DNA from: an uncultured Blautia sp.
GTDB lineage: Bacteria; Bacillota; Clostridia; Lachnospirales; Lachnospiraceae
Direction: 5' to 3'
Length of the DNA: 64,000 nt
NCBI GenBank assembly: GCA_900549015.1
Contig: URMH01000009.1
Span: 10,360-74,359 of the forward strand
Under the pieces are notes generated by a model. The model did no database searches. It was given only the letters and a program-made list of their open reading frames with translations, and was not told the origin of the DNA. Below, piece after piece: positions 1 through 7,843 of the stretch. Within the stretch, counting starts at the first letter, position 1; the number at the start of each line of letters is the position of its first letter. Position numbers and translations under genes: made by a program.

Positions 1-658
1 TGGTATCCGGGTTATAATTTAAGTTTCCGGAAAGGAAGGAAGCTACCTGTGCGTCCGCATCTCCTGCTGCTCCCGGGAAAAGACGGATTCCTGCTTCTGC
101 AAGAGCATTTCTTGCACCGCCGCCGATTCCTCCGCAGATTAAAGTATCTACTCCTTTTTCTTTTAAGAAACCTGCGAGAGCGCCGTGACCGCTTCCATTT
201 GTGTCAACAACTTCCTCTTTTACAACTTTTCCATCTTCTGCTTCATAAATTTTAAACTGCTCTGTGTGTCCAAAATGCTGAAATACCTGTCCATTTTCGT
301 AAGTAACTGCAATCTTCATAATCAAATCTCCTTTTTCTTTTTTTATATTTGTGCCAATAGTTTCTCCTGAGCAGATTTCATAATTTCCGCCCTCAATAAG
401 AAGTCCTGACGCCTCTACCACAAACCTGGCAAGCTTTTTCCGCGCTTCCACATACAGACTCTGCACAGTGGCGCGTCCCACTCCCATAGAGAGGGCGCAT
501 TCTTCCTGTGTCAGCCCCACATAATCAATCAGGCGGATTGTTTCATATTCCTCCACATTTAAAATAATGGGGTGACTGCACTCCGGCTGTCCCTTCGGGC
601 AAAAGCCGGTATTTTTCGGAAGTCCTTTTACTTTTCTCGGTTTACTTGGTCTTGGCAT
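1..658 (-). CDS. DUF134 (UPF0251) HTH / NifX-type Mo-Fe cluster-binding fusion protein, 3' end outside window
   Basis: The frame is open from ATG at 658 to the window edge (at least 219 codons), so the protein is truncated here. Residues 1 to about 100 form a DUF134 domain: basic start MPRPSKPRKVKG, the CPKGQPEC cysteines, then a sigma-like helix-turn-helix (GLTQEECALSMGVGRATVQ). From about residue 114 (MKIAVTYENGQ) it becomes a NifX/NifB-type dinitrogenase iron-molybdenum cofactor domain with GSGHGALAGFL and CGGIGGGARNAL. I checked the frame codon by codon and found no stop between the two domains, although an RBS-like GGAGATTTGATT precedes the internal ATG at 319, so a separate short product is possible. 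Such fusions are known in anaerobes. Function is unproven; a metal-cluster-sensing regulator is an inference. RBS is GGAGAAGAGAC before the ATG. Confidence 0.85.
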   Translation of the reverse strand, partial: MPRPSKPRKVKGLPKNTGFCPKGQPECSHPIILNVEEYETIRLIDYVGLTQEECALSMGVGRATVQSLYVEARKKLARFVVEASGLLIEGGNYEICSGETIGTNIKKEKGDLIMKIAVTYENGQVFQHFGHTEQFKIYEAEDGKVVKEEVVDTNGSGHGALAGFLKEKGVDTLICGGIGGGARNALAEAGIRLFPGAAGDADAQVASFLSGNLNYNPDT

Positions 659-675
659 GTCTCTTCTCCTTTTAT

Positions 676-723
676 TGGCATATGCTAATTATTACTATAA
701 TACGGTTATTAGCATATGTCAAT
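676..723 (-). promoter_or_regulatory. Sigma-A promoter framed by a 15-bp inverted repeat (operator)
   Basis: On the minus strand TTGACA (718-723), a 17-bp spacer and TATAGT (695-700) make a near-consensus promoter for the DUF134-NifX gene. Arms 676-690 (ttggcatatgctaat) and 709-723 are inverted repeats with one mismatch and an 18-bp spacer. One arm overlaps the -35 box and the other lies over the start point, a repressor-type layout. Each arm also holds the self-palindrome CATATG. The binding protein is unknown; autoregulation by the HTH protein is an inference. Confidence 0.75.
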
Positions 724-822
724 ATAAAATTTTATTTTCATCTGCCTGTCTTGACAACAGAGCGTCTGTCACTATACAATAGGCTGTGCTTAAAATGCAC
801 AATAAAAACAAAAGGAGACTTT

Positions 823-1845
823 ATGAACAGAAAATATAAAATTGCCGCTGCCTGTATGGCTCTCATTCTTCTCTTCTCTGCGTTTTTCTTTTTTTATCAG
901 AAGCAGCAAAATGAACGGCAGGAACCTGTATCTGTCACAGGCTTTAAATTAAATACCATGATCAAAATTACAGTTTACGATAAGGTAAAACCGGAATTGC
1001 TCGACAAGGCAATGGCGCTCTGCGATAAGTACGAAGAGCTTTTCAGCCGAACGCTTTCTGACAGTGAAATTTATAAGCTGAATCACGGAACACTTCCGGA
1101 AAAAAACGGATTTTTTGAGGTATCTCCGGAAACAGCGGAACTTGTGGAAAAAGGGCTTCATTACTCAGAGCTTTCCAATGGCGCATTCGACCTTTCTCTT
1201 GCCCCTGTATCCTCTCTCTGGGATTTCACATCAGAAGAAAAAGTCATTCCTGAAGCAGCAGCACTGGAAGCCGCCCTTCCTCTTGTGGATTATAAAAATA
1301 TAACTCTGGAAGGAAATGCCATTCGCTTTGAAAAAGAAGGAATGGGACTTGATCTGGGAGCCATTGCAAAGGGCTATATTGCCGATAAAATAAAAGAATT
1401 TCTTGTATCGGAAGGGGTAACAAGCGGAATCATCAACCTTGGTGGAAATGTTCTCTGTATTGGCAGCCAGCCAGACGGAACTCCCTTTAAAATTGGCATT
1501 CAGAAACCATTTTCAGACAGAGGAGAAACTGCCGTCACCATAGAGGTTTCCGATAAATCGGTTGTCTCTTCCGGAATTTATGAGCGATATTTCAAAAAAG
1601 ACGGTGTTTTATACCACCATATTTTAAATCCAAAAACAGGTATGCCTTATGAAAACGGGCTTGTCTCTGTGACAATTCTTTCCGATAAATCTGTTGACGG
1701 AGACGCATTAAGCACCTCCTGTTTTGCTCTCGGAGCAGAAAAAGGAATGGAACTTGTGGAAAGCCTTGAAAATACAGAGGCAGTTTTTATCACAGAAGAA
1801 GGAAAATTTCTCTACAGCAGCGGTTTTCCCGCAGACGTGCAATAA
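823..1845 (+). CDS. apbE: FAD:protein FMN transferase (ApbE)
   Basis: ApbE moves FMN from FAD onto a Ser/Thr of partner proteins such as RnfG/NqrC and extracellular flavoproteins, working outside the membrane with Mg. The 340-residue protein starts at ATG 823 behind AAAGGAGACTTT. A hydrophobic N-terminal segment (about residues 5-24) with no lipobox cysteine is followed by the family body: TMIKITVYD, LGAIAKGYIADKI, GIINLGGNVLCIG and YHHILNPKTGMPY, and the late SVDGDALST Mg-site region. An in-frame ORF extends further upstream but lacks an RBS. The gene converges on the Rnf-like operon, whose FMN-binding subunit carries ApbE-type acceptor motifs, so that protein is its likely substrate. Confidence 0.93.
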   Translation: MNRKYKIAAACMALILLFSAFFFFYQKQQNERQEPVSVTGFKLNTMIKITVYDKVKPELLDKAMALCDKYEELFSRTLSDSEIYKLNHGTLPEKNGFFEVSPETAELVEKGLHYSELSNGAFDLSLAPVSSLWDFTSEEKVIPEAAALEAALPLVDYKNITLEGNAIRFEKEGMGLDLGAIAKGYIADKIKEFLVSEGVTSGIINLGGNVLCIGSQPDGTPFKIGIQKPFSDRGETAVTIEVSDKSVVSSGIYERYFKKDGVLYHHILNPKTGMPYENGLVSVTILSDKSVDGDALSTSCFALGAEKGMELVESLENTEAVFITEEGKFLYSSGFPADVQ

Positions 1846-1857
1846 CTCCCCGAAGAA

Positions 1858-1888
1858 AAAGAGGGTATCGCTCAGCGATACCCTCTTT
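1858..1888. terminator. Bidirectional intrinsic terminator
   Basis: A perfect 14-bp stem (aaagagggtatcgc / gcgataccctcttt) with a TCA loop lies between the convergent apbE and Rnf-like operon. The A/T flanks let it act in both directions. Confidence 0.85.
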
Positions 1889-1925
1889 AAATATAATATT
1901 CAAAGTTCAAGGAACTTCCCTGTTC

Positions 1926-2693
1926 TTAATAAATACTGAGAATCATATAAATGAATCCCATTGCCAGCATTTCCACCGGAAGTCCTCTGTAGGCTCTTCC
2001 TGTCCTCGCAAACCGCAGCGTCTTTTTTACGGAAATAAAGAGAACAACAGGTACAAATACTGCCCAGATAAATCCGATAGTCTCTCCAAAACTTGCCATC
2101 ACAAATGGCTGTGAAAAGAGAACTGCCGGAACAACCGGGAAAAGCCCGTTTGTTCCTGTGCTTCTTTTTTTCAGAACGCCGTTTGTGAATGCAAGGGAAA
2201 GTCCTGCACAGATAAATCCAAATGTCATATCAAGGAATTTCTTTGACTGAAATTCTGCTTCCAGAAGAGTGTATCCGAAAATACTTCCTCCTGCGCAAAA
2301 TTCTCTCACTGCTGCCAGTAAAATCCAGAATCCCCAGATAATGGCGCATTCCCAGAATAAATCGCCGTATTCTCCCTCGAGCTCCTCTTTCAGAACGTGA
2401 CGGGCAGCCAGAAGTCCGATCACAAAAGTAATGAGCCATGTCTTTGTATCTACGGAAATTCCAAGTGCGGAAAATCCGAGAAGGAACGCGCTTGCGCTGA
2501 CAGAACCCGTTCCGATCAGCACACACGCTTTTAAGCTCCAGTCCGGAACGACCGGTTTTAAAAGATTTTTCAGGAATTCTCCAAATACAACCGCCAGAAT
2601 AATCAGAATCCCGGCGCTAAAGGCTTCCTTCATCCCGGCGGAAAACAGAATCATTCCAAGGGCGAAGGCTTCTGCCGGATATTTTAATTTCAT
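1926..2693 (-). CDS. Rnf-Nqr (RnfA/RnfE-like) membrane subunit
   Basis: A 255-residue integral membrane protein with about six or seven hydrophobic helices, resembling the RnfA/RnfE/NqrD/NqrE family (AFSAGILIILAVVFGEFL, LLAAVREFCAGGSIFG). It is longer than the usual 190-210 residues of RnfA or RnfE. It is the last gene of a four-gene run (RnfC, RnfD, FMN-binding, this), 19 bp after the FMN-binding gene with RBS GCGGAGGATTTGGT. A standard Rnf complex needs both RnfA and RnfE as an inverted pair plus RnfB; only this one homologue is present here. Either it pairs with itself or the missing subunits lie elsewhere. Assignment to A versus E cannot be made by eye. Confidence 0.8.
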   Translation of the reverse strand: MKLKYPAEAFALGMILFSAGMKEAFSAGILIILAVVFGEFLKNLLKPVVPDWSLKACVLIGTGSVSASAFLLGFSALGISVDTKTWLITFVIGLLAARHVLKEELEGEYGDLFWECAIIWGFWILLAAVREFCAGGSIFGYTLLEAEFQSKKFLDMTFGFICAGLSLAFTNGVLKKRSTGTNGLFPVVPAVLFSQPFVMASFGETIGFIWAVFVPVVLFISVKKTLRFARTGRAYRGLPVEMLAMGFIYMILSIY

Positions 2694-2712
2694 ACCAAAT
2701 CCTCCGCTTTCT

Positions 2713-3693
2713 TTATTTTACTGTCTGCAAAAATTCATATGCCTCGTTAATACCTGTTACTGCAGCAGTAGAAGAAATGGTTGCGCCGGATACTGCCTGC
2801 ACCTCTCCTGTTCCCGCTTCCGCGCTCTCTTTGTTTTCCTCTTCTGCCGGTTCTTCTGCTGTTTCCTCAGTCTCCACACCGGCTGCTTCATTGAGGCACT
2901 GCTCCGCAAGTGCTGCAAAACCGCCTACGGAAATGCTTACTCCGGATACCGCGTCTGTTTTTCCCTGCTCGTCTATTGTAAGGAAGGTAAGATTCTGATT
3001 TTCCACAAGAGCTTCTGTCAGCGCTTTCGCCTGCTCTGCCCATGTTGGACCGTCCTCTGTCATTACATATTCGCCGCTTTCGGACAGTACGCTCTTCTTG
3101 CTTCCGTCCTCTCCGATGGAATCCCAGTTTACTTCTGTGATTTTTCCGTCTTTTACCGTCATGGTAACCTGATCTGCAAAGCCGCTGTCATCCGCCTCGC
3201 CTTTTGCTTCATATGTTCCGTCCTGTAATACTGCACCTTCTAATTCTGCTGCGCCTTCCGTTGCTTTTTTCTCTGCAGGAGCCGCCTCTTCTCCGCCGCT
3301 CATTCCCGGAAGATATACAGGCGCTTTCATTCCCACAAACTGCCCGGAAAATTCTTCTTCTGCGATTCTCGCGCCAAGACCTTCTGTCTCACTGTGTTCT
3401 GTAACAGAAACATTTGAAATTGTTTCTCCGTCTGCCTCAAAGGAAACGTCCATTAAAATATCGCCGCCGTATCCTTTTTCTTTTACAGTCACCACATATC
3501 CGTTCTCTGTTGCAGCCGCTTTTTCAATATTCTCAGCGCCGCTTACATCAAACTCTTCTTTTACTTCTCCGCTGTCTTCCTGGGAAGCGCTTCCTGTATC
3601 AACTGCCAGTGCTCTGGAGCCTGCAATCACCCCAAAAGAAAGGGCAGTGACAACAGCCAGTGCAAGAATTCCTCTTACATTTTTATTCTTCAT
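2713..3693 (-). CDS. rnfG: RnfG-like FMN-binding subunit with an inserted second FMN-type domain
   Basis: Expected to carry covalent FMN in an Rnf-like electron-transfer complex. Of 326 residues, 8-30 form a membrane/signal segment. Residues 65-125 are RnfG-like (KGYGGDI, then HSETEGLGARI), and the matching C-terminal motif VSGATISS is at 301-308, where the FMN-accepting Thr is expected (T305). Between them sits an extra domain, about residues 156-270, which starts DGTYEAKGEADDSGF, continues VTMTVKDGKITEVNW and ends DAVSGVSISVGGF, the pattern of PplA-type extracellular FMN-binding domains. Its acceptor motif is SGVS (250-253) instead of SGA(T/S). An acidic Glu-rich linker (271-295) joins it to the C-terminal motif. 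RBS GGAGAGCAGAA; 14 bp after rnfD. ApbE is encoded nearby. Confidence 0.85.
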   Translation of the reverse strand: MKNKNVRGILALAVVTALSFGVIAGSRALAVDTGSASQEDSGEVKEEFDVSGAENIEKAAATENGYVVTVKEKGYGGDILMDVSFEADGETISNVSVTEHSETEGLGARIAEEEFSGQFVGMKAPVYLPGMSGGEEAAPAEKKATEGAAELEGAVLQDGTYEAKGEADDSGFADQVTMTVKDGKITEVNWDSIGEDGSKKSVLSESGEYVMTEDGPTWAEQAKALTEALVENQNLTFLTIDEQGKTDAVSGVSISVGGFAALAEQCLNEAAGVETEETAEEPAEEENKESAEAGTGEVQAVSGATISSTAAVTGINEAYEFLQTVK

Positions 3694-3707
3694 TTCTGCT
3701 CTCCTTA

Positions 3708-4655
3708 TTATGCGTCTTTTCTTTTTACACCATATACATGTTTCTTATAAATCATGGACAAAAGACCTGCCATACAGTTTGCTGTTAAAATACCGAAGCA
3801 GATTCCCTCCGGATAATTGCTGAAAATTCGGATTGCCGCCGTAATCACGCCTGCCGTCGCTGCATAGAGAAGTTTTCCCTTTCTGGAAGCAAAGGCATAA
3901 TCTGTCAGCATATAGCAGCCACCCATAATGAGACCGCCTCCGAAAAGATTCAGTAGAATGTCTCCTGTAAACAGTCCGGAAGGACCGAATACAAAGGTAA
4001 GAAGCACAACTGTAGAAATATAAGTAACGGCTGCTTCCGCGTTTACAATTCCTTTATAACAGAGGAAGCCGAAACCAACGAGGAGAAGAAGCTTGCTCGT
4101 CTCTCCCATAGCTCCCGGTGTTTCTCCCAAGAACATCTGTAAATAGCTGTATCCTGCTTCTGCGCCGCCTTTTACTGTGCCAAGCACAGTCGCTCCTGAT
4201 ACGGCGTCCGGATTTATGGTATTCGGCACTACATACTGCATGACTGCCTGCGGCCATACGATCATAATGAGAAGCCTTCCCATAAGAGCCGGATTTACAA
4301 AGTTATTTCCAATTCCGCCAAACATCTGCTTTACAAATATAATTGCAAATACGTCAGCTGCGGCAAGCGCCCATACAGGCACAGTGACCGGCATATTATA
4401 AACGATCAGAAGTCCAGTTACTACAGCGCTGAAGTCCCCTGCCGTCACCTGTTTTTTTGTAAGCTTCTGCCAGAGATACTCTGTGATCACACAGATTGTG
4501 ACAGAAAGTCCCGCAAGGTAAAGGGCGCGGATTCCAAAAAAGTACACAGCTCCGAAAAGCGCCGGGATCAGAGACAATGTCACATACATCATAACCTGTC
4601 TTGTGGTCCGATCTGTACGAAGGTGTGGTCCATTGATCACTCTTACGTTACTCAT
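3708..4655 (-). CDS. rnfD: Rnf-type electron transport complex subunit D
   Basis: A 315-residue polytopic membrane protein of the RnfD/NqrB family. It starts with the cytosolic GPHLRTDRTTRQVM segment typical of RnfD. It contains GNNFVNPALMGRLLIM and DAVSGATVLGTVKGG; the latter (SGAT, about residues 155-158) is the usual covalent FMN-Thr site of RnfD. About eight to ten hydrophobic helices follow, including GGGLIMGGCYMLTDYAFAS. It overlaps rnfC by 4 bp (ATGA), showing translational coupling. The family passes electrons between FMN groups across the membrane. This subunit looks complete and normal, in contrast with the reduced gene set of the operon. Confidence 0.93.
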   Translation of the reverse strand: MSNVRVINGPHLRTDRTTRQVMMYVTLSLIPALFGAVYFFGIRALYLAGLSVTICVITEYLWQKLTKKQVTAGDFSAVVTGLLIVYNMPVTVPVWALAAADVFAIIFVKQMFGGIGNNFVNPALMGRLLIMIVWPQAVMQYVVPNTINPDAVSGATVLGTVKGGAEAGYSYLQMFLGETPGAMGETSKLLLLVGFGFLCYKGIVNAEAAVTYISTVVLLTFVFGPSGLFTGDILLNLFGGGLIMGGCYMLTDYAFASRKGKLLYAATAGVITAAIRIFSNYPEGICFGILTANCMAGLLSMIYKKHVYGVKRKDA

Positions 4656-6025
4656 GATTTTTTCACCGCCCTTTCACGCATACGCTGTTTCACTATATCT
4701 CTCGCCATTCTGGTGCGAACGGAAAGCTCTCTTTTTGCCGGGCAGATGTAAGAACAGCAGCCGCAGGCTATACACTCGCTCGCATAAAGCTCCTCGCACA
4801 AATCGTAATCCTCGTCCATGTAAGCAAATTCGATCTGATAGGGAATAAGACCTGCCGGGCATACGCTCTCGCAGCCTGCGCAGCGGATACACGGAGATTC
4901 TTCGTACTCTCTGTCCGGAAGAACGAGAATGCCGGAAGTATTTTTTGTCACATAAAAAAGCTCCTCTTCTCCCTTCCAGTCGGACGCCACACAGGGACCT
5001 GTCATAGGACCGCCTGCTATAATCCGATTTTTTTCTACTGTCACACCGCCAGCAAGATTTAAAAGCTCCTTTGCTGAAGTTCCAACAGGAACAAGATAAT
5101 TTCCCGGATTTTTTACAGATCCTGTCACTGTTACAATCCTTCTTGTCAGTGGAATACCGGCAAACGTCATATCTGCTGCTGCCTTTGCAGTTCCTACATT
5201 GGAAACGATTACTCCCACATCTGCAGGAAGTCCACCCATCGGTACCTCTCTGTTCAATACAGCCTGTATCAGCTGTCTCTCTCCTCCCTGAGGATACTGC
5301 GTCGGAAGGATTTTAAGCTCCACAGGATTTTCTCCCTTTATCTGCTGTTTTCCTTCCTCCAGAATCTTCTGAAGAAGCTTCGCTGCTTCCGGCTTATTAT
5401 CTTCCATGCAGATATATGCTTTATCTGCTCCGGATGCTTTTAACAGGACACGTACACCATTAATTACGGCAAAACTCTGCTCCATCATCAAGCGATAATC
5501 ACATGTGAGAAACGGCTCACACTCCGCCGCATTAATCAGCAGCGCATCAATTTTTTTATCTGTCTCATATTTTTTATGAGTGGGGAAACCTGCGCCTCCC
5601 ATTCCCGTCAGACCACCGTCGCGAATCATGGCGATCAGTTCTTCCCTTGTATATTTTTCAAGGCTCTCAAGACCTTTCAGATAAGAATGCTCTTCTTTCC
5701 TTTCCGGTCCCTCTCTTTTAATGATACAGGATAAAAGATTTCTTCCCTGGTTCTGCACTTCCCGAATGTCCATAACTCTTCCGCTTACGCTTGCGTGAAG
5801 AGGCGCTGCCATAAACGCTTCCGGACGTCCTATCTCCTGCCCTTCTCTCACCTGGTCTCCAGGTTTTACAATGAAGCTGCATTTTCCGCCGAAAGACTGC
5901 TCCGACAAGATTGTCACTGTCTCCGGCCAGTAAACACGAACAGGCAGATTCATGGTCATTGCCTTATCATACCCATCTGTGGGATGTACGCCTCCGGGGA
6001 AAGCATGTTTTATTTTTTTCAGCAT
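4652..6025 (-). CDS. rnfC: Rnf-type electron transport complex subunit C
   Basis: 457 residues. RnfC accepts electrons from NADH or a flavin-linked donor and passes them through two [4Fe-4S] clusters. Seen: the barrel-sandwich start FPGGVHPTDGY, the Complex1_51K-like NAD/FMN region GLTGMGGAGFPTHKKY, INAAECEPFLTCDYRLM, a SLBB region (RIVTVTGSVKNPGNY), and two ferredoxin motifs, CIRCAGCESVCPAG and CIACGCCSYICPAK, near the C-terminus. RBS is GGAGGAAAACAGAA. It heads the operon behind a promoter at 6109-6138. Length and motifs are those of a complete RnfC. Confidence 0.93.
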   Translation of the reverse strand: MLKKIKHAFPGGVHPTDGYDKAMTMNLPVRVYWPETVTILSEQSFGGKCSFIVKPGDQVREGQEIGRPEAFMAAPLHASVSGRVMDIREVQNQGRNLLSCIIKREGPERKEEHSYLKGLESLEKYTREELIAMIRDGGLTGMGGAGFPTHKKYETDKKIDALLINAAECEPFLTCDYRLMMEQSFAVINGVRVLLKASGADKAYICMEDNKPEAAKLLQKILEEGKQQIKGENPVELKILPTQYPQGGERQLIQAVLNREVPMGGLPADVGVIVSNVGTAKAAADMTFAGIPLTRRIVTVTGSVKNPGNYLVPVGTSAKELLNLAGGVTVEKNRIIAGGPMTGPCVASDWKGEEELFYVTKNTSGILVLPDREYEESPCIRCAGCESVCPAGLIPYQIEFAYMDEDYDLCEELYASECIACGCCSYICPAKRELSVRTRMARDIVKQRMRERAVKKS

Positions 6026-6108
6026 TTCTGTTTTCCTCCATTTTTTCCCACAGCAAAATCACAGAGATTTTGCCATGTCTGTTCGTTAAATTGTTGACAT
6101 ATTTCAAT

Positions 6109-6138
6109 AAGATACCATATATAAGGTATGTTTGACAA
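6109..6138 (-). promoter_or_regulatory. Putative promoter of the Rnf-like operon
   Basis: Minus-strand TTGTCA (6133-6138), an 18-bp spacer and TATCTT (6109-6114) lie about 85 bp upstream of rnfC. The spacer holds a small dyad (ATACC-N8-GGTAT) that could bind a regulator. No biochemical support. Confidence 0.5.
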
Positions 6139-6163
6139 GAAGTAATTTTATTATGCCGAACAA

Positions 6164-6211
6164 AAAAAGAGTACAAATTCTCCCTGTCAGAAAAAAATCT
6201 GTACTCTTTTT
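6164..6211 (-). terminator. Terminator after the transaldolase-like gene
   Basis: Arms aaaaagagtaca (6164-6175) and tgtactcttttt (6200-6211) pair perfectly. On the minus strand the stem ends in a run of T, just past the stop of the aldolase gene. Confidence 0.75.
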
Positions 6212-6233
6212 GTTATATATACCTTTTGATAGC

Positions 6234-6911
6234 TTAACAGTTTGTCATATTTTTTCCAGCGCCGGTAAGTCCCTCAAAATCCTTAATAAAGTCTTCTACT
6301 GCTGCTGTAATTGCCTGATTTTTCACAAGACCTTCAATTACATCCGGTGCAATCGTAGCCGCTCCGATTCCATATTCGCAAAGCTCCAGAACCTGCTGAG
6401 AATTTTTAAAACTTGCAGCTAAAACTTTTGTACTGAGATTATTATTTTCAAAAATATCCTGAATCTCTTTTGTTACCTGAATGCCATTAAATCCCATATT
6501 ATCAATACGGTTAATATACGGAGCTGCATAGGAAGCGCCGCATTGTGCTGCTAAAAATGCCTGCATAGGTGTATATATGGCCGTTGCAGTAATAAGAATG
6601 CCTTCTTTATGAAGTTGTTTCATTGCCTTAAAGCCTTCTCTCACAGCCGGTATCTTTACAAACGTATTCTTTCCCAGTTCCTCGGTAATGCGATGAGCCT
6701 CCTGTACCATACCCTCCGCATCTCTTGAAACTGCCTGCACATGAAGTTCTCCTTCCATCCCTATAAATTCCCGGATTTCTTTTAAAACCTCATATGGACT
6801 TCTTCCACTCTTCGCCAGAATAGAAGGATTTGTAGTTACTCCTTCTACAGGATAAAACTCATAAATTTCTTTAATCAAATCGATATGTGCATCATCGATA
6901 ATCAGTTTCAT
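6234..6911 (-). CDS. Transaldolase / fructose-6-phosphate aldolase family protein
   Basis: 225 residues, the normal size for the short transaldolase (FSA/TalC) class of Schiff-base aldolases. Motifs: MKLIIDDAHIDLIKEI start, the GVTTNPSI loop, FVKIPAVREG with the conserved Lys on strand 4 (the Schiff-base position in the family), ITATAIYTPMQAFLAAQCGA, YINRIDNMG and KVLAASFKNSQQV. The start was taken at ATG 6911 behind GGAGAAAGGTAT rather than the longer in-frame option at 6989, which has no RBS. It is monocistronic with a terminator behind it. Whether it is a true transaldolase or a fructose-6-phosphate/dihydroxyacetone aldolase cannot be told by eye. Confidence 0.88.
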   Translation of the reverse strand: MKLIIDDAHIDLIKEIYEFYPVEGVTTNPSILAKSGRSPYEVLKEIREFIGMEGELHVQAVSRDAEGMVQEAHRITEELGKNTFVKIPAVREGFKAMKQLHKEGILITATAIYTPMQAFLAAQCGASYAAPYINRIDNMGFNGIQVTKEIQDIFENNNLSTKVLAASFKNSQQVLELCEYGIGAATIAPDVIEGLVKNQAITAAVEDFIKDFEGLTGAGKNMTNC

Positions 6912-7021
6912 ATACCTTTCTCCTCTTTCTTCAATATCTCTTTTATTTCTCCCATAATAGCACTCTATTTCTTTTTTGACAATACGCAAAAATCACTCTA
7001 TGTCCATTCACTTTTTCTTTA

Positions 7022-7116
7022 TTGCATTATTCATCTATGTGTGTTATGATACCCTCATCAGTTTGAAACGCTCCCGTACACAAAGGCTATTGTGTGCAGG
7101 AGCGTTTTTATTTTTT
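7022..7116 (+). promoter_or_regulatory. Promoter followed by a leader hairpin/terminator, no gene behind it
   Basis: TTGCAT (7022-7027), 17 bp, TATGAT (7045-7050) make a good sigma-A promoter on the plus strand. Fifteen bases later a long hairpin (7066-7107; outer arms aaacgctcc/ggagcgttt, inner tacacaa/ttgtgtg) ends in a T-rich tail, so transcription would stop after about 55 nt. The next sequence is the antisense of a broken MATE gene. This may be a leader/attenuator cut off from its gene by rearrangement, or a very small RNA. Confidence 0.55.
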
Positions 7117-7506
7117 AATAAAATGAGAATAAGGAGATAGTACAATAATACTGATAATCGGGGAAAGTCCGGTAGCAAAGATGGAACCGAAAATTCCCAT
7201 ACTAAGTGGAAAAATAAAAATATAATCCAAAATTACATTAGATATACTACCTGTTATCATAGCCGCCATAGAAAGAGCCGGATTTCCATCATTTCGTACA
7301 AAACATTGAAGAAGATTATTTGTAAAAAATGCAGGGGCAAAAAGAAGCATTACTTTTGAATAGGTATTCGTCAAGGCAAACATGGTATCGTCAGCACCCA
7401 GAATACGAACAAGAGATTCCGATAAAAAAACTCCAACAAAAAAGAACAAAGCAGAGGCAATGAAAGTCAGGTATGCGGCATTTGTAAAAATCTGGTTATT
7501 TTTCAT
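7108..7506 (-). pseudogene. MATE efflux transporter, central fragment
   Basis: About 132 residues match the middle of the first half of a MATE (multidrug and toxin extrusion) transporter: FVGVFLSESLVRILGA, FVRNDGNPALSMAAMITG and IFGSIFATGLSPIISII. The first roughly 70 residues of a MATE protein are absent upstream. The frame stops at HFIKK just as the second half should begin. The second half lies on the opposite strand at 13086-13749. This is therefore one portion of a broken gene, not a short functional protein. The remaining MATE family gene at 15021 is intact and separate. Confidence 0.8.
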
Positions 7507-7614
7507 AAATCCTTTTTTTGCAAGATTTGTCTGTTTTTTCTTTCTATTTGGCATGAACTCCCGGTTAACCTGCTTTATAATACAGCCATAAGATAAAGAA
7601 AGGAGGAACAGACA

Positions 7615-7686
7615 ATGAAAAGATTTAAAGCTTATATCGAATATGTAATGAATTTTTATGCCAACTATTACAGATTTTACCGGTAA
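7615..7686 (+). CDS. Very short aromatic, basic ORF (23 aa) with strong ribosome site
   Basis: ATG at 7615 follows AGAAAGGAGGAACAGACA, one of the strongest ribosome sites in the window. A TATAAT lies about 35 bp upstream (near 7574-7579). The 23-residue product is basic and unusually aromatic: eight of 23 residues are Tyr or Phe in the second half of the sequence or around it, ending YYRFYR. No membrane segment or known family is recognised. About 160 nt of non-coding sequence and a strong terminator (7844-7891) follow, so a small independent transcript is plausible. It might be a leader peptide, a small toxin or chance. Confidence 0.4.
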   Translation: MKRFKAYIEYVMNFYANYYRFYR

Positions 7687-7843
7687 GTGCAAAATATGGC
7701 TTCCGGATATAACCCGGAATCTGTATTTGCAGTTCATGTAGACCTTGTAATCAATAATTTCAGTATACGCTAGAATCCGTTTCCTGTACATGAACAGGAT
7801 GCGTTAATATATAAACAAAATTTTACAGTTGGCAGACTTAGCC

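Noticed and set aside
2431..3228. Plus-strand frame of 265 codons across the Rnf-like genes
   Set aside because: Shadow of the two minus-strand genes; Cys-, Phe- and Ser-rich nonsense composition and no ribosome site.
7108..7791. A 227-residue protein from the whole open frame
   Set aside because: Only the last 132 residues look like a MATE transporter. The first 95 are low-quality sequence overlapping a plus-strand small gene and have no ribosome site.
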